Below, piece by piece: positions 15,943-25,616 of a stretch of 53,797 nucleotides of DNA. This DNA is from Holosporales bacterium (GTDB taxonomy: Bacteria; Pseudomonadota; Alphaproteobacteria; UBA3830; JAIRWN01). The position numbers and the translations under genes were made by a program. The notes beneath the pieces are model-generated. The model was not told where the DNA came from. It saw only the letters and a program-made list of their open reading frames with translations, and did not search any database. The stretch is taken from positions 1 to 53,797 of the forward strand of contig JAISFO010000033.1 of NCBI GenBank assembly GCA_031263535.1. Reading direction: 5' to 3'. Positions within the stretch are counted from its first letter, which is position 1. The number at the start of each line of letters is the position of its first letter.

Positions 15943-16686
15943 ATGTCTAAGGAAAAGTTGAGTTTTAGTAAGTTGACAGCCTCCGGCGCAGTAGTCGCAG
16001 GATGCCTTGGGTATTGTGGGATTATTGGTGTAGGCGTTGGAATGTTGACAGAAGAAGTGCAGGCCGCAAGGGCGCTACAACCTCAGGCGGAGACAGATCA
16101 GGAACGTGTGCATCGTTTGATGCAAAGATGCTATCCTGCTGATGGACCAATAGGTTGGCACGGCGAACGTCTTGAGAGTGTGTGTAAAAATCTAGATCCG
16201 CAAAACAGAGCTGAGTTTGAATCATGGCTAGAGAAGGTAGCAGACCGCAATTTTATGGATGGAGCTGGAATGCAACCGGGGCTTGTCAATGCTATTAAAA
16301 CGATTTGTGACACGATTGGCTGCACTGAGAGCTGTGATCAATTAGTGTCGTGGTTTATTGGATCAGTAGCAAAGGCGCATTTGCTTTCTGATGTAGGGGT
16401 TCCAGCCAAAGATAGGGAGGGTATTGCTGTCCGCGCAAGCGGTATCACTAAACAATACGACCCCAGCCGTTGGATGGCTGCTGAGGATGTAACTGGTACG
16501 CTTCAAACGATAGCTGGTTTGGATAAAAAGAGAGCTGAAGAGGTTCAGGCTATGTTAAATCAGGAAGTAGCTCGGGATCAGGGCATAATAGACGATCTTA
16601 CGACCAATCCTCAATTAACGCCTTATGAGCGGTTTCTGTGCAAAACAGAAGATGACAAAAAGGCGGCAATAGGGCTTATAGATTAA
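15943..16686 (+). CDS. exported orphan-family protein, paralogue of the gene at 2-679
   Basis: A 247-residue protein with a signal peptide of about 36 residues (MSKEKLSFSKLTASGAVVAG..., ending near EEVQAA). ATG at 15943 follows GAGAGGAAAA; the longer reading from a TTG at 15922 would overlap that ribosome site. The mature part carries LDPQNRAEFESWLEK, shared with the window-edge paralogue, then an insert with four cysteines (ICDTIGCTESCDQ plus RCYP earlier). A C-terminal region contains KRAEEVQAMLNQEVA and ends in CKTEDDKKAAIGLID, where the paralogue has CKSGAERKRLLGLE. Paired cysteines fit a protein folded outside the cytoplasm. No known family; probably a lineage-specific secreted protein, perhaps host-directed. 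Confidence 0.75.
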   Translation: MSKEKLSFSKLTASGAVVAGCLGYCGIIGVGVGMLTEEVQAARALQPQAETDQERVHRLMQRCYPADGPIGWHGERLESVCKNLDPQNRAEFESWLEKVADRNFMDGAGMQPGLVNAIKTICDTIGCTESCDQLVSWFIGSVAKAHLLSDVGVPAKDREGIAVRASGITKQYDPSRWMAAEDVTGTLQTIAGLDKKRAEEVQAMLNQEVARDQGIIDDLTTNPQLTPYERFLCKTEDDKKAAIGLID

Positions 16687-17056
16687 CAGTGGTTCTCGGT
16701 GTTGTGAGGTATTTGTACAGCAGCAGCGGAAAAGGAAGCGATGAGCGGTTTTGATGAGGGCTTGCCCTGATCTTCAGCAGCTCAGCCTGGAATTTAGGTT
16801 GGGCTGCACTTTGGTTTACAATGAATGTATTAGACGAAGAAGCATAGACTGTATTGCTGTCTACCATGTTCAAGTATGATCGGTAATGTAGAGGATCCCA
16901 TGCTTCTATAAAGATTGCTGCCAATACGTCTAAATTAAGTTTTATCTTATCGTAATTTAGTAAGACTTGCAGATTATCAACTAATCCTTGTACTTGCGGA
17001 TTTTGTTTAATTTTCTCAACCACAAATCTAAATAAAATAACGGCAGCTTTCGTCAA
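16676..17056 (-). CDS. hypothetical protein, doubtful
   Basis: An open frame of 126 codons starting with TTG directly after an in-frame stop, with no clear ribosome site. The middle (LDVLAAIFIEAWDPLHYRSYL) reads like genuine helical protein; the C-terminal third is low-complexity and less convincing. Its 3' end overlaps the exported gene's end by 11 bp tail to tail. It may be a remnant of a larger gene whose front part has decayed in the 330-bp gap toward groEL. No family recognised. Confidence 0.35.
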   Translation of the reverse strand: MTKAAVILFRFVVEKIKQNPQVQGLVDNLQVLLNYDKIKLNLDVLAAIFIEAWDPLHYRSYLNMVDSNTVYASSSNTFIVNQSAAQPKFQAELLKIRASPHQNRSSLPFPLLLYKYLTTPRTTVNL

Positions 17057-17324
17057 ATATCAAGAATTCCAAAAATTCTGTGTGGAATTCACAGCGTTAA
17101 ACTGCGCAGCTGCCAATTGATAGCCCAGCTAATGGCCGATTTTAAATTGTAAAACGATTTTTAAAAAACTTCGCAACTAATACGTAGAAAGGTTTATGTG
17201 CTGAAATGGATAAACTGTTTATTTATTCTAGAAAAACAAATCAAAACATAGGCTACTATTTATATAAATCGACTGCACGTCTAACGTAAATTATCTATGG
17301 TATTAAATAAATAACTATACTGAA

Positions 17325-17352
17325 CAAAAAGGCACGACTCGTCGCCGTGCCT
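17325..17352 (-). terminator. groEL transcription terminator
   Basis: On the minus strand, AGGCACG pairs with CGTGCCT around a 9-nt loop and is followed directly by a run of T's. It lies 36 bp after the groEL stop, in the right orientation. This is a standard intrinsic terminator for the groES-groEL transcript. Confidence 0.8.
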
Positions 17353-17387
17353 GATAAACGCTAAACTATCAAAAAATCTAGCAGTTT

Positions 17388-19037
<1,650 letters not shown>

Positions 19038-19056
19038 TTAATAAATCTGTAATCTT

Positions 19057-19347
19057 TTAGGCAACTATACCCAGGATATCGGACTCTTTCAGAATCAGAT
19101 ATTCCTGGCCGTCAAATTTGACCTCAGTACCGCCCCACTTGGCAAACAGCACCTTGTCGCCGACCTTCACGTCCATGGGCACAATATTGCCCTTGTCGTC
19201 ACGCGCGCCACCGCCAACTGCCAGCACCTTGCCTTGGATAGGCTTTTCTTTTGCGGTATCCGGTATGATGATACCTCCGCTGGTCTTTTCTTCCTGATCC
19301 AACCTTTGGACCAGAACTTTATCCTTTAAAGGCTTGAATTTGTTCAT
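19057..19347 (-). CDS. groES: co-chaperonin GroES (10 kDa)
   Basis: Heptameric lid of GroEL. Family signatures are [13 protein letters not shown], the mobile loop [18 protein letters not shown], and the C-terminal [16 protein letters not shown] prefer ATG at 19347 because GAGGAAAG sits about 6 nt before it; a GTG two codons upstream is too close. Length 96 residues, as usual. First gene of the heat-shock operon. Confidence 0.98.
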   Translation of the reverse strand: MNKFKPLKDKVLVQRLDQEEKTSGGIIIPDTAKEKPIQGKVLAVGGGARDDKGNIVPMDVKVGDKVLFAKWGGTEVKFDGQEYLILKESDILGIVA

Positions 19348-19376
19348 GATCACTTTCCTCTAAAAACAACAACTTT

Positions 19377-19403
19377 TTAGCACTCGCATCCAACGAGTGC
19401 TAA
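19377..19403 (-). promoter_or_regulatory. CIRCE operator (HrcA binding site)
   Basis: TTAGCACTC and GAGTGCTAA separated by exactly 9 nt, a perfect match to the CIRCE consensus. It lies 30 bp upstream of groES. HrcA repressor binding here would release groESL on heat or folding stress. hrcA itself is not in the window. Confidence 0.97.
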
Positions 19404-19404
19404 T

Positions 19405-19432
19405 ACCTTACACATTTACATATTTAATGCAA
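19405..19432 (-). promoter_or_regulatory. groESL promoter
   Basis: On the minus strand TTGCAT and TAAGGT are separated by 16 nt, and the -10 ends two bases before CIRCE. The operator would therefore cover the transcription start, which fits repression by HrcA. Confidence 0.5.
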
Positions 19433-19560
19433 ATACTTTTATTAATATTTTTTTAATAAACCAATTTTAAGTAATCAATAGCAGAGGTCAGCGATTATCG
19501 AGGATGACATTATTTATTGATCATGGTAAAGAAGATGAAGTACTATCTTACGATTTATTG

Positions 19561-19879
19561 AGGCGCTTATTATGGTGACTGGTGGTGCAAATAGAAAAGA
19601 CATGGGGGGGGGCCTACCCCCCTCTTTGGCACTAGTAGTGAGGGACAGCTTTGCTCTGAACTAGGGGTTAGGTATTGCGATAATTATGTTTCTGAAGAAG
19701 CCAGTACTAGCTTTACGTTATCTTTAGATAGAGCACATAACTTTAAATTTAGTAACGGCTTCAACTTAAGAAAACTTCAGTTCGAAGAACTGTCAAACAA
19801 GGAAGCCAATAAGGCTTCCGAGCCTTGCGTTAGCAAGACCAAGCTGAGAGACGCTCAAGTACTATTCAGTTGGTCGTGA
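19561..19879 (+). repeat. hairpin-rich repeat, copy A
   Basis: This stretch and 19980-20290 are diverged copies of one element. Copy A has an ATG (19572), a G9 tract (19604-19612) beside a C6 tract, then an open frame of about 94 codons (19595-19879) without its own ATG. That frame contains CSELGVRYCDN and QFEELSNKEANKASEPC. The end carries consecutive hairpins: CAGTTC/GAACTG, GGAAGCC/GGCTTCC and CTTGC/GCAAG. Copy B keeps the hairpins with changed bases and also keeps the peptide. A short ATG frame ending in SLALVVRDSFALN is conserved too. It could be a palindromic repeat that encodes peptide, or the 5' part of a decayed surface-protein gene. No transposase is present. Confidence 0.55.
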
Positions 19880-19979
19880 AAGAATAGCGCGGGGGAGGGG
19901 TAAGAGGTCAACAGTAAACCGAAGTTAAAATACTAAAATTTTCGTATTTTTCTATTTTTTATTTGCCTTGATTCGCATC

Positions 19980-20290
19980 AATGTTGTAGTCTTCCTTCAG
20001 ATATTTCGCTATGGAATAGTCATGATAGGCGCAAAGCGTGCTGGAGCTAGAGAGATTGCCCCCCCCCCCTCCTTCTCTTTAGCACTAGTGCTGAGGGGCA
20101 GTCCTGCTCTAAATTGAGGGTTAGGTGTTGCAGTGATTTTAAACCGAATGATGATTTTAATCTAAGAAGAGTTCAGTTCGCAGAACTGTCAAACGAGCAG
20201 GCTAATGCCTGCGAGCCTTGCGGCAGCAAGCCCAAACTGGGCCTATCTAACATACAGATCGCTGGCTGTTCAAATTCTCACGATGGGTTC
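19980..20290 (+). repeat. hairpin-rich repeat, copy B, with C11 tract
   Basis: Second copy of the element at 19561-19879, running into the outer-membrane protein gene. It carries a C11 tract at 20059-20069 and the hairpins CAGTTC/GAACTG, GCAGGC/GCCTGC, CTTGC/GCAAG and GCCCA/TGGGC in close succession. The peptide frame (KLRVRCCSD..., QFAELSNEQANACEPCGSK) is open and continuous with the surface protein from 20306. An ATG at 20022 reads into the C-tract in another frame, and one extra C would join the two frames. A 13-bp direct repeat, GCATCAATGTTGT, occurs at 19975-19987 and 20300-20312, bracketing this copy. Confidence 0.55.
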
Positions 20291-20305
20291 AGCAAATTTG
20301 CATCA

Positions 20306-21164
20306 ATGTTGTTTATGGCCTCATCGATAACATTTTTATCTGGATGCTCAAGTCCAAGTAAAGATTCCTTTCGCCCACATCTGTACCTAGGCGTGACCAG
20401 TAATTACTCGGACTCAAATGCTACTCTGGAGCCAAAGTATTTTGTACCTGAAACAAATGCCGGCGGCGGTCTTACTGGAGCTGGTTGGATTGTTTATCGT
20501 GGTGGTATGAGTATAGTAGGTGCTCCAGCAGTCAATTATGCGGCAAATGGTATTATTGTACATGATGTAGACAAGGATTTAACCGCAAAAGCCTCAGGAA
20601 TTGGTACTGGCGCACTAGTTGGTCTAGAGATGAAAGTTTTTAAGTTGCGGATGTCTTTAGAAGCTGATTGTTCCAATATAAACTACGGAAAAAAATAAGC
20701 AGATAGATAGTCTGCTTGACAATTTCTCTTTTGGATTGTCCTATAGATTTGGTTTGAAGATAGGTAACTATTTCACTCCTTATCTACTTGCAGGAATAGA
20801 GTTCAATACACTCAACGGAGTAGAACTACCTTGTCTCAGGAATAATGGAATCGCTAGATATAATTTTCCTGTTGTTGGCACTGTAGGTAATTTTCCTGCG
20901 GATAGAGTAGCATATTGTAGAGAAAACAACAAAATTATCCGTAATAATCGACTGGGATGTGGTTTTGAGCTTGCTTTTTTTAAGCGTTTCAAGTTCAGGT
21001 TTGATTTTTTTTGGATTCGCAAAAGTAAATTTGATTGTAATTTTTCAACAGAGACGATTGTATCAGGACCGGGATGGGTAGATCGTTTGGGCAACAGGGA
21101 ATATAAATTACCTTTGAGGCACAAGAAATTCTCCACTCGCTTCGGTATCATTATGGATTTGTAG
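20306..21164 (+). pseudogene. outer-membrane beta-barrel-like protein gene, frameshifted at an A7 run
   Basis: The first part starts at MLFMASSITFLSGCSS (signal with lipobox LSGC) and reads barrel-like alternating sequence (HLYLGVTSNYS, ...IGTGALVGLEMKVFKLRMSLEADCS) up to INYGKK and a stop at 20696-20698. The second part continues in another frame with KQIDSLLDNFSFGLSYRFGLKIGNYFTPYLLAGIEF... to FSTRFGIIMDL. The switch point is A7 at 20689-20695; six or nine A's would join both parts into about 285 codons. The C-terminal strands look like a beta-barrel, resembling opacity-like surface proteins, but I cannot name the family. The frame is also open upstream through repeat copy B, which holds a C11 tract. 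It may be phase-variable or a recent pseudogene. Confidence 0.6.
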
Positions 21165-21191
21165 ATTATTTAAGCAGTACTTGAGCCTCTC

Positions 21192-22085
21192 TTAGTTTGA
21201 GCTTACTGATGCAGGATTTAAAGGCAAAAGTTGGGCGATTGAGGTAAATTGGGCGACGCTTATATCCTCAGCCCGGGCATTATGATGAACGCCTACAGAC
21301 TCCATTATCGACGCGGGGTTTTTAAACAAACTGCCAAGGGCTTTTATAACCATTTTTCTTCTGTGAGCAAAAGCTATGCGGCAGAGCTTCTCTATGCTTA
21401 TAAAATCAACATTACTTGAGGGATTAGGGATAATTTCGACTACAGCCGAGTCTACTTTAGGGGGTGGAGTAAAACTTTCAGGAGATAAATCCATAACCTT
21501 TCTGGCACTAGCTTGATACTGAACCAGTACGCTTAGTTTGCCATATGCCTTTGTTCCAGGAGCGGCGCAAATCCTGTCAACTACTTCTCGTTGCAGCATC
21601 AGGTAAAGCGCGCGGTAACTTTGCAAATCCTCAAGCCACCTAAACAGCAGCTGTGAAGCGATATTGTACGGCAAGTTGGCGATAACGACTTTCGGCGAAT
21701 CAATTCGGTCATAATCGAACGATAAAGCGTCAGCATGTAATACCGTTAGACAGTCATGCTGGCTTTCCATTGGATGCAGAAGATCAACAAAACGCCAATC
21801 TTTTTCCAAGGCAGTAATGCTTTTGGGTTTGGCTGCCAGTATCGCTTTGGTCAGGCCGCCGGGACCGGGACCAACCTCAATCACATTAACTCCGACTAAA
21901 TCGCCGGCTTTTAGGACAATTGCCTGATTAATTTGGGGATTAAGTAAAAAATGCTGCCCAAGGGATTTTAAGGCGCGTAGTCCATTCAGATTTTCTTTAA
22001 CGAACGATTGCCCGCAAGACGCATCTTTGAAACTACTTTTCAGTGCAGAGGCCTCAGTTAATATAGGCCATCCTCTTAAGATCAC
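21192..22085 (-). CDS. rsmA: 16S rRNA dimethyladenosine transferase RsmA (KsgA)
   Basis: Dimethylates two adjacent adenines near the 3' end of 16S rRNA during small-subunit assembly. Motifs: SLGQHFLLNPQINQ near residue 40, SAM site VIEVGPGPGGLTKAI, and catalytic VIANLPYNIASQLL; the end region contains FAHRRKMVIKALG. The reading begins with GTG at 22085, giving about 25 residues more than usual before SLGQHF. A later start is possible, but no ATG is available. It overlaps surA by 32 bp, so translation is probably coupled. The pdxA gene that often lies between surA and rsmA in alphaproteobacteria is absent. Confidence 0.94.
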   Translation of the reverse strand: MILRGWPILTEASALKSSFKDASCGQSFVKENLNGLRALKSLGQHFLLNPQINQAIVLKAGDLVGVNVIEVGPGPGGLTKAILAAKPKSITALEKDWRFVDLLHPMESQHDCLTVLHADALSFDYDRIDSPKVVIANLPYNIASQLLFRWLEDLQSYRALYLMLQREVVDRICAAPGTKAYGKLSVLVQYQASARKVMDLSPESFTPPPKVDSAVVEIIPNPSSNVDFISIEKLCRIAFAHRRKMVIKALGSLFKNPASIMESVGVHHNARAEDISVAQFTSIAQLLPLNPASVSSN

Positions 22086-23349
22086 GGAAGTATTGCTCTG
22101 CCATCATGCTAAGCCGCCTTTCCGTTAGCATATTTTTTATATCAGCCAGCGGTGGCGGAGCCATGACCTTGCTGACCTTATCCCACACGACGATCAGAAT
22201 TGCCCCTTGAGGGAACAGCATAGGTTCACTTATTGATTTTGCCGGTAGTTTTTCAATGATGCCTTTAAGTTGAGGCGTGATCTCATCAAGTGAAACTGAT
22301 TCAACCGGACTTAGTTCTATGTTAGGCGAAATTGAGGCTATCTCAGCTATTCTGCTGAGCGGATTCATCCTTGCCTTAAGCTTCTGCGCTTCGGCAAACA
22401 CGCTTCGCGCCTCGTCATCTGAGGTTATCTGGCCGCCAGGAGCATGCATTATCACCTTTTGCAACTTAACCTCGTGGACGAGCTTCTCTCCTTCGTCCTT
22501 CTTGCCGTGCGCCATCAGTATTACATAAGCATTGCCAATATTAATTGGGCTGGAAACTGCGCCTACAGCGACAGAGTTGGCAAGACGAGCCTCGTGAATA
22601 GAAATCTGACTGCCAGTTACCCAACCAAGCCACCCTCCATTTACAGCCTCGGGGGCTTTGGAAAATTGCTGCGCCAACATAGGAAAATTACTGATAGGCC
22701 CGGACATTAATGTGCCGTGAATTTTATGCGCCATCGCTTTGACTCTTTTTTCATCCTTGTCCGATTCTATAGGCAAATAAATACGACTTAGCAGATAGGC
22801 CTTTTGGGTCAGCTGCTTTCTGATGGCATCTTGCTCTTTAATTGCCTCAGCATCAGAAGCCTCAATATTATTCGCAAACATTTCATGCATTATCGTGTGC
22901 CATGCGACCTGAAGGAATATTTGTTTTTTGAAAGCTTCGAAAGGAATGCCGTGCTTTTCCAGCAGGCGCTTAAAAGCATCCAATTCTAAGCCGGCACGCT
23001 TGGCAATGTTTTGAATAGAGCTCATGACCTGCTTATCCGGAATCAGCTCCGCTCTTCTTATTTGTCTTTTTATCCTATTAAGTTCTTGAAACTTTATATT
23101 GTCGCTGATCAAAGCCTCGATGACTTGCTCTCGTACGCTTTGAGCAAAGTCTTCAGTATACTGCCGGCCCATAGATAAAGCGATTATTCTGGACTTTATC
23201 TCGATATCGCGTTCGGTTATGGCCTCACCATTAACTTCTTTAACAATAACGCGGCGACCTGACGCTGCCTTTTCAGCCTTAGCAGATGACCAAGCAAGAC
23301 CAGCGGCAATCGTAAAAGCCAAAGCAAGTAAATTCTTATTAACCTTCAT
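22054..23349 (-). CDS. surA: periplasmic peptidyl-prolyl isomerase/chaperone SurA
   Basis: Chaperone that escorts unfolded outer-membrane proteins to the BAM complex. It has a signal peptide (MKVNKNLLALAFTIAAGLAWSSAKA), an N-terminal helical SurA domain (NGEAITERDIEIKSRIIAL, EALISDNIKFQEL), a parvulin domain around residues 180-290 with NGGWLGWVTGSQI, and a less conserved second isomerase-like region. About 431 residues. I chose ATG at 23349 because the longer TTG start would put six polar residues before the signal. It is adjacent to rsmA and divergent from lptF, the usual alphaproteobacterial neighbourhood. Confidence 0.88.
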   Translation of the reverse strand: MKVNKNLLALAFTIAAGLAWSSAKAEKAASGRRVIVKEVNGEAITERDIEIKSRIIALSMGRQYTEDFAQSVREQVIEALISDNIKFQELNRIKRQIRRAELIPDKQVMSSIQNIAKRAGLELDAFKRLLEKHGIPFEAFKKQIFLQVAWHTIMHEMFANNIEASDAEAIKEQDAIRKQLTQKAYLLSRIYLPIESDKDEKRVKAMAHKIHGTLMSGPISNFPMLAQQFSKAPEAVNGGWLGWVTGSQISIHEARLANSVAVGAVSSPINIGNAYVILMAHGKKDEGEKLVHEVKLQKVIMHAPGGQITSDDEARSVFAEAQKLKARMNPLSRIAEIASISPNIELSPVESVSLDEITPQLKGIIEKLPAKSISEPMLFPQGAILIVVWDKVSKVMAPPPLADIKNMLTERRLSMMAEQYFRDLKRMAYIN

Positions 23350-23444
23350 ACTCTTTGTGTTTTCCAAAAAATGAACTAGATTGTAAAAACTCTGCTTAGT
23401 TTAACAGCGTTTTGGCATAATTTCAATCGGGCAACTTATTCGAA

Positions 23445-24530
23445 GTGAATATTTTTTCTAAGCACTTTACGAAGACTTTGTTGGCAGCAACGCTTCTTGT
23501 TACGTTTGTGCTGACATTTCTGGTGTGGATAGAGCAGTCCGTCCGCTTCATCGACCTTATTACCAAAAAGGAAATGAGAATTGGTGAATTCGCTCTTCTG
23601 ATGCTGTATTTGATCCCGGATTTGCTTGGCATAATCTTGCCATTGGCTTTTGCCCTTTCGTGTGGGATTGTGCTGACAAGGCTGCGTGAGACAAATCAGT
23701 TAACCATAATTCAGTCGGCTGGCCTGCCTTTATCTTCAATAGCGCTTACTGTAATAAAGGTTGGCTCTTGGGTTATAGCGTTTTTATATTTAGTAAATTT
23801 CTATTTTGCCCCGTACTCGCTGCGTCAGTTTAAAAATATCCAGTTTCACATCAACCAAGATGTTGACCGATTGTTTAGTGAAGGTAATTTATTGAATCTT
23901 GAGGGGAAAGTTGCGATTTTCGTAAAAAAAATCTCTAAAGGTAAATTCCAAGGAGTGGCTGTATTCGATCAGCGCTCTGCGCAAAAACAAATCGTCATTC
24001 AGGCAGAAGAGGGTTGTCTGCGCCAAAATGGATCGAAAAATCAGCTTACGCTTAAGAACGGTGAAAGGGCGTCGATTAACCTAAATTCCGGGACTGCGAC
24101 GCGATTCAGGTTTAAAAATTATTCCAGCGATATATCTTTGGGCGAGCTTGTAAAGCTAGATTCGCGAGATATAAAAATCTATGAGCGATATATATACGAG
24201 CTGTTTGATATAAACCTGTTCGGGCCAGATAACCCGCTTGAAAAGAAAATGCAAGCCGAGGGGCACCAAAGAATCATAGCGCCTTGGCTAGCGCTTATAT
24301 TTGCCTTAATTTGCTTTTTAATAGTAACGAGTCACGACAAATTTCGCCAAAGTACGCTTAAAAACATTATTATTGCCGGCGCTTGTATCATCGCCATACA
24401 AGGCTTTAATTTGGCGGCATTCAACCTTTCCCACAAATATTGGCAGTTTAATATCGTCAATTATGCCGGAATTGCCACTGTTCTTATTGTGGCCATGTTG
24501 CTAGTATTCAAGCCTGCATCAGGGAAATAG
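23445..24530 (+). CDS. lptF: LPS export permease LptF
   Basis: One of the two membrane subunits of the LptB2FG ABC transporter that extracts lipopolysaccharide from the inner membrane. YjgP/YjgQ family, 361 residues. There are three N-terminal membrane segments (LLAATLLVTFVLTFLVW, LMLYLIPDLLGIILPLAFAL, and a third near 105), a periplasmic beta-jellyroll in the middle, and three C-terminal segments. The conserved first-loop pattern IEQSVRFIDLITKKE is present. Start GTG at 23445. First gene of lptF-lptG-lptD; lptG begins 4 bp after its stop. Confidence 0.93.
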   Translation: MNIFSKHFTKTLLAATLLVTFVLTFLVWIEQSVRFIDLITKKEMRIGEFALLMLYLIPDLLGIILPLAFALSCGIVLTRLRETNQLTIIQSAGLPLSSIALTVIKVGSWVIAFLYLVNFYFAPYSLRQFKNIQFHINQDVDRLFSEGNLLNLEGKVAIFVKKISKGKFQGVAVFDQRSAQKQIVIQAEEGCLRQNGSKNQLTLKNGERASINLNSGTATRFRFKNYSSDISLGELVKLDSRDIKIYERYIYELFDINLFGPDNPLEKKMQAEGHQRIIAPWLALIFALICFLIVTSHDKFRQSTLKNIIIAGACIIAIQGFNLAAFNLSHKYWQFNIVNYAGIATVLIVAMLLVFKPASGK

Positions 24531-24533
24531 CGG

Positions 24534-25616
24534 TTGATCCTACATCGGTACATCATAAAAAATCAGGCCAAAATGCTTTTGTTTATGACCTGTATTATTT
24601 CGGTTTTGGTTTTCACAACGGATTTTATTGAGACCGTAAGAGTTGAAATTGCTCAGCAGCATACAGTTTTCACCATCCTTTATAAATCGCTTTTCAAATT
24701 CCCATATATAGTTCTGAGCGTGTATCCGTATATCTTCTTAGGCGCTTCCGGTATAGTTTTGTGGAGGTTTATCAAATCGAATCAAATAACAATAATTAAG
24801 ACCATAGGCTTTAAGGATATAAGTATCCTAAAACCTCTTGTAGCGTTTGGTTTTGTAATCGGCCTGTTGTGGTTGGCGGTTTTGCAGCCAATTGCCTGCA
24901 AGATGTACCTAAAAGTGATGAATCCGGAACTGATCGCCAAAATGTATGCCGCGGACAGCAAGATGGAAAACATTTGGTTGCATCAACGGACCGAAGACGC
25001 AGAAACCCTGATTCATATAGATGAGCTTCACAGCAAAATTGCCACAGGAATCAGCATATATTCACTGGATAAAACTGGGATTTTGTGCAGCAAAATAATG
25101 GCTAAAGAGGCCTTTCTTTCGGACAAAGGATTTTTTCTGCACGATGGGATTTCATCGGATTCCTCTAATGAAAGTATCACCAAATTCACTGAAAAATTTT
25201 TTAAGACGAATATTTCAGCGGACCATTTTGCCAGCGAATTCAGGCAGTCAGATTTCATGGGAATCTATGACTTAATAGAGCTTCTTATCCTGCGCTTAGA
25301 TGCCAATCTGGGGTACCAAAAGCTGTTAACGCAGATACATTCCTTGCTGGCGATTGTTTTGCTGACGGCCATTATGCCTTTGTTTGCGGCGGTTCCTTGC
25401 ATGGTGCATTCTAGAAATTACAGAGGCATACATGCATTTTTTCTGTTAGTAGTGGGGTCGGTGTTCATGTACTTCGCCCTAAATGTCCTAAGAATGCTGG
25501 GCTTAAGCAAAACGCATCCGCATGTTCTGTTGGTTTGGATTCCCGTACTGCTGCTTGGTTTTGCAAGCCTATGCTTCATAAGCATACGAGAAAGACGCCA
25601 TGCGGTTTTCAGCTAA
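24534..25616 (+). CDS. lptG: LPS export permease LptG
   Basis: Second membrane subunit of LptB2FG. It has the same architecture as LptF: ILHRYIIKNQAKMLLFMTCIISV at the start, then DFIETVR, a middle periplasmic domain with LIHIDELHSK, and C-terminal membrane segments around residues 265-350. 360 residues. TTG start at 24534, four bases after the lptF stop, with AGGGA upstream. The end overlaps lptD by 17 bp. The cluster supports co-expression of the inner- and outer-membrane ends of LPS export. Confidence 0.93.
   Translation: MILHRYIIKNQAKMLLFMTCIISVLVFTTDFIETVRVEIAQQHTVFTILYKSLFKFPYIVLSVYPYIFLGASGIVLWRFIKSNQITIIKTIGFKDISILKPLVAFGFVIGLLWLAVLQPIACKMYLKVMNPELIAKMYAADSKMENIWLHQRTEDAETLIHIDELHSKIATGISIYSLDKTGILCSKIMAKEAFLSDKGFFLHDGISSDSSNESITKFTEKFFKTNISADHFASEFRQSDFMGIYDLIELLILRLDANLGYQKLLTQIHSLLAIVLLTAIMPLFAAVPCMVHSRNYRGIHAFFLLVVGSVFMYFALNVLRMLGLSKTHPHVLLVWIPVLLLGFASLCFISIRERRHAVFS

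Noticed and set aside
15943-17056. 15.9-17.1 kb as an insertion sequence
   Set aside because: No transposase motif and no terminal inverted repeats; only the groEL scrap hints at rearrangement.
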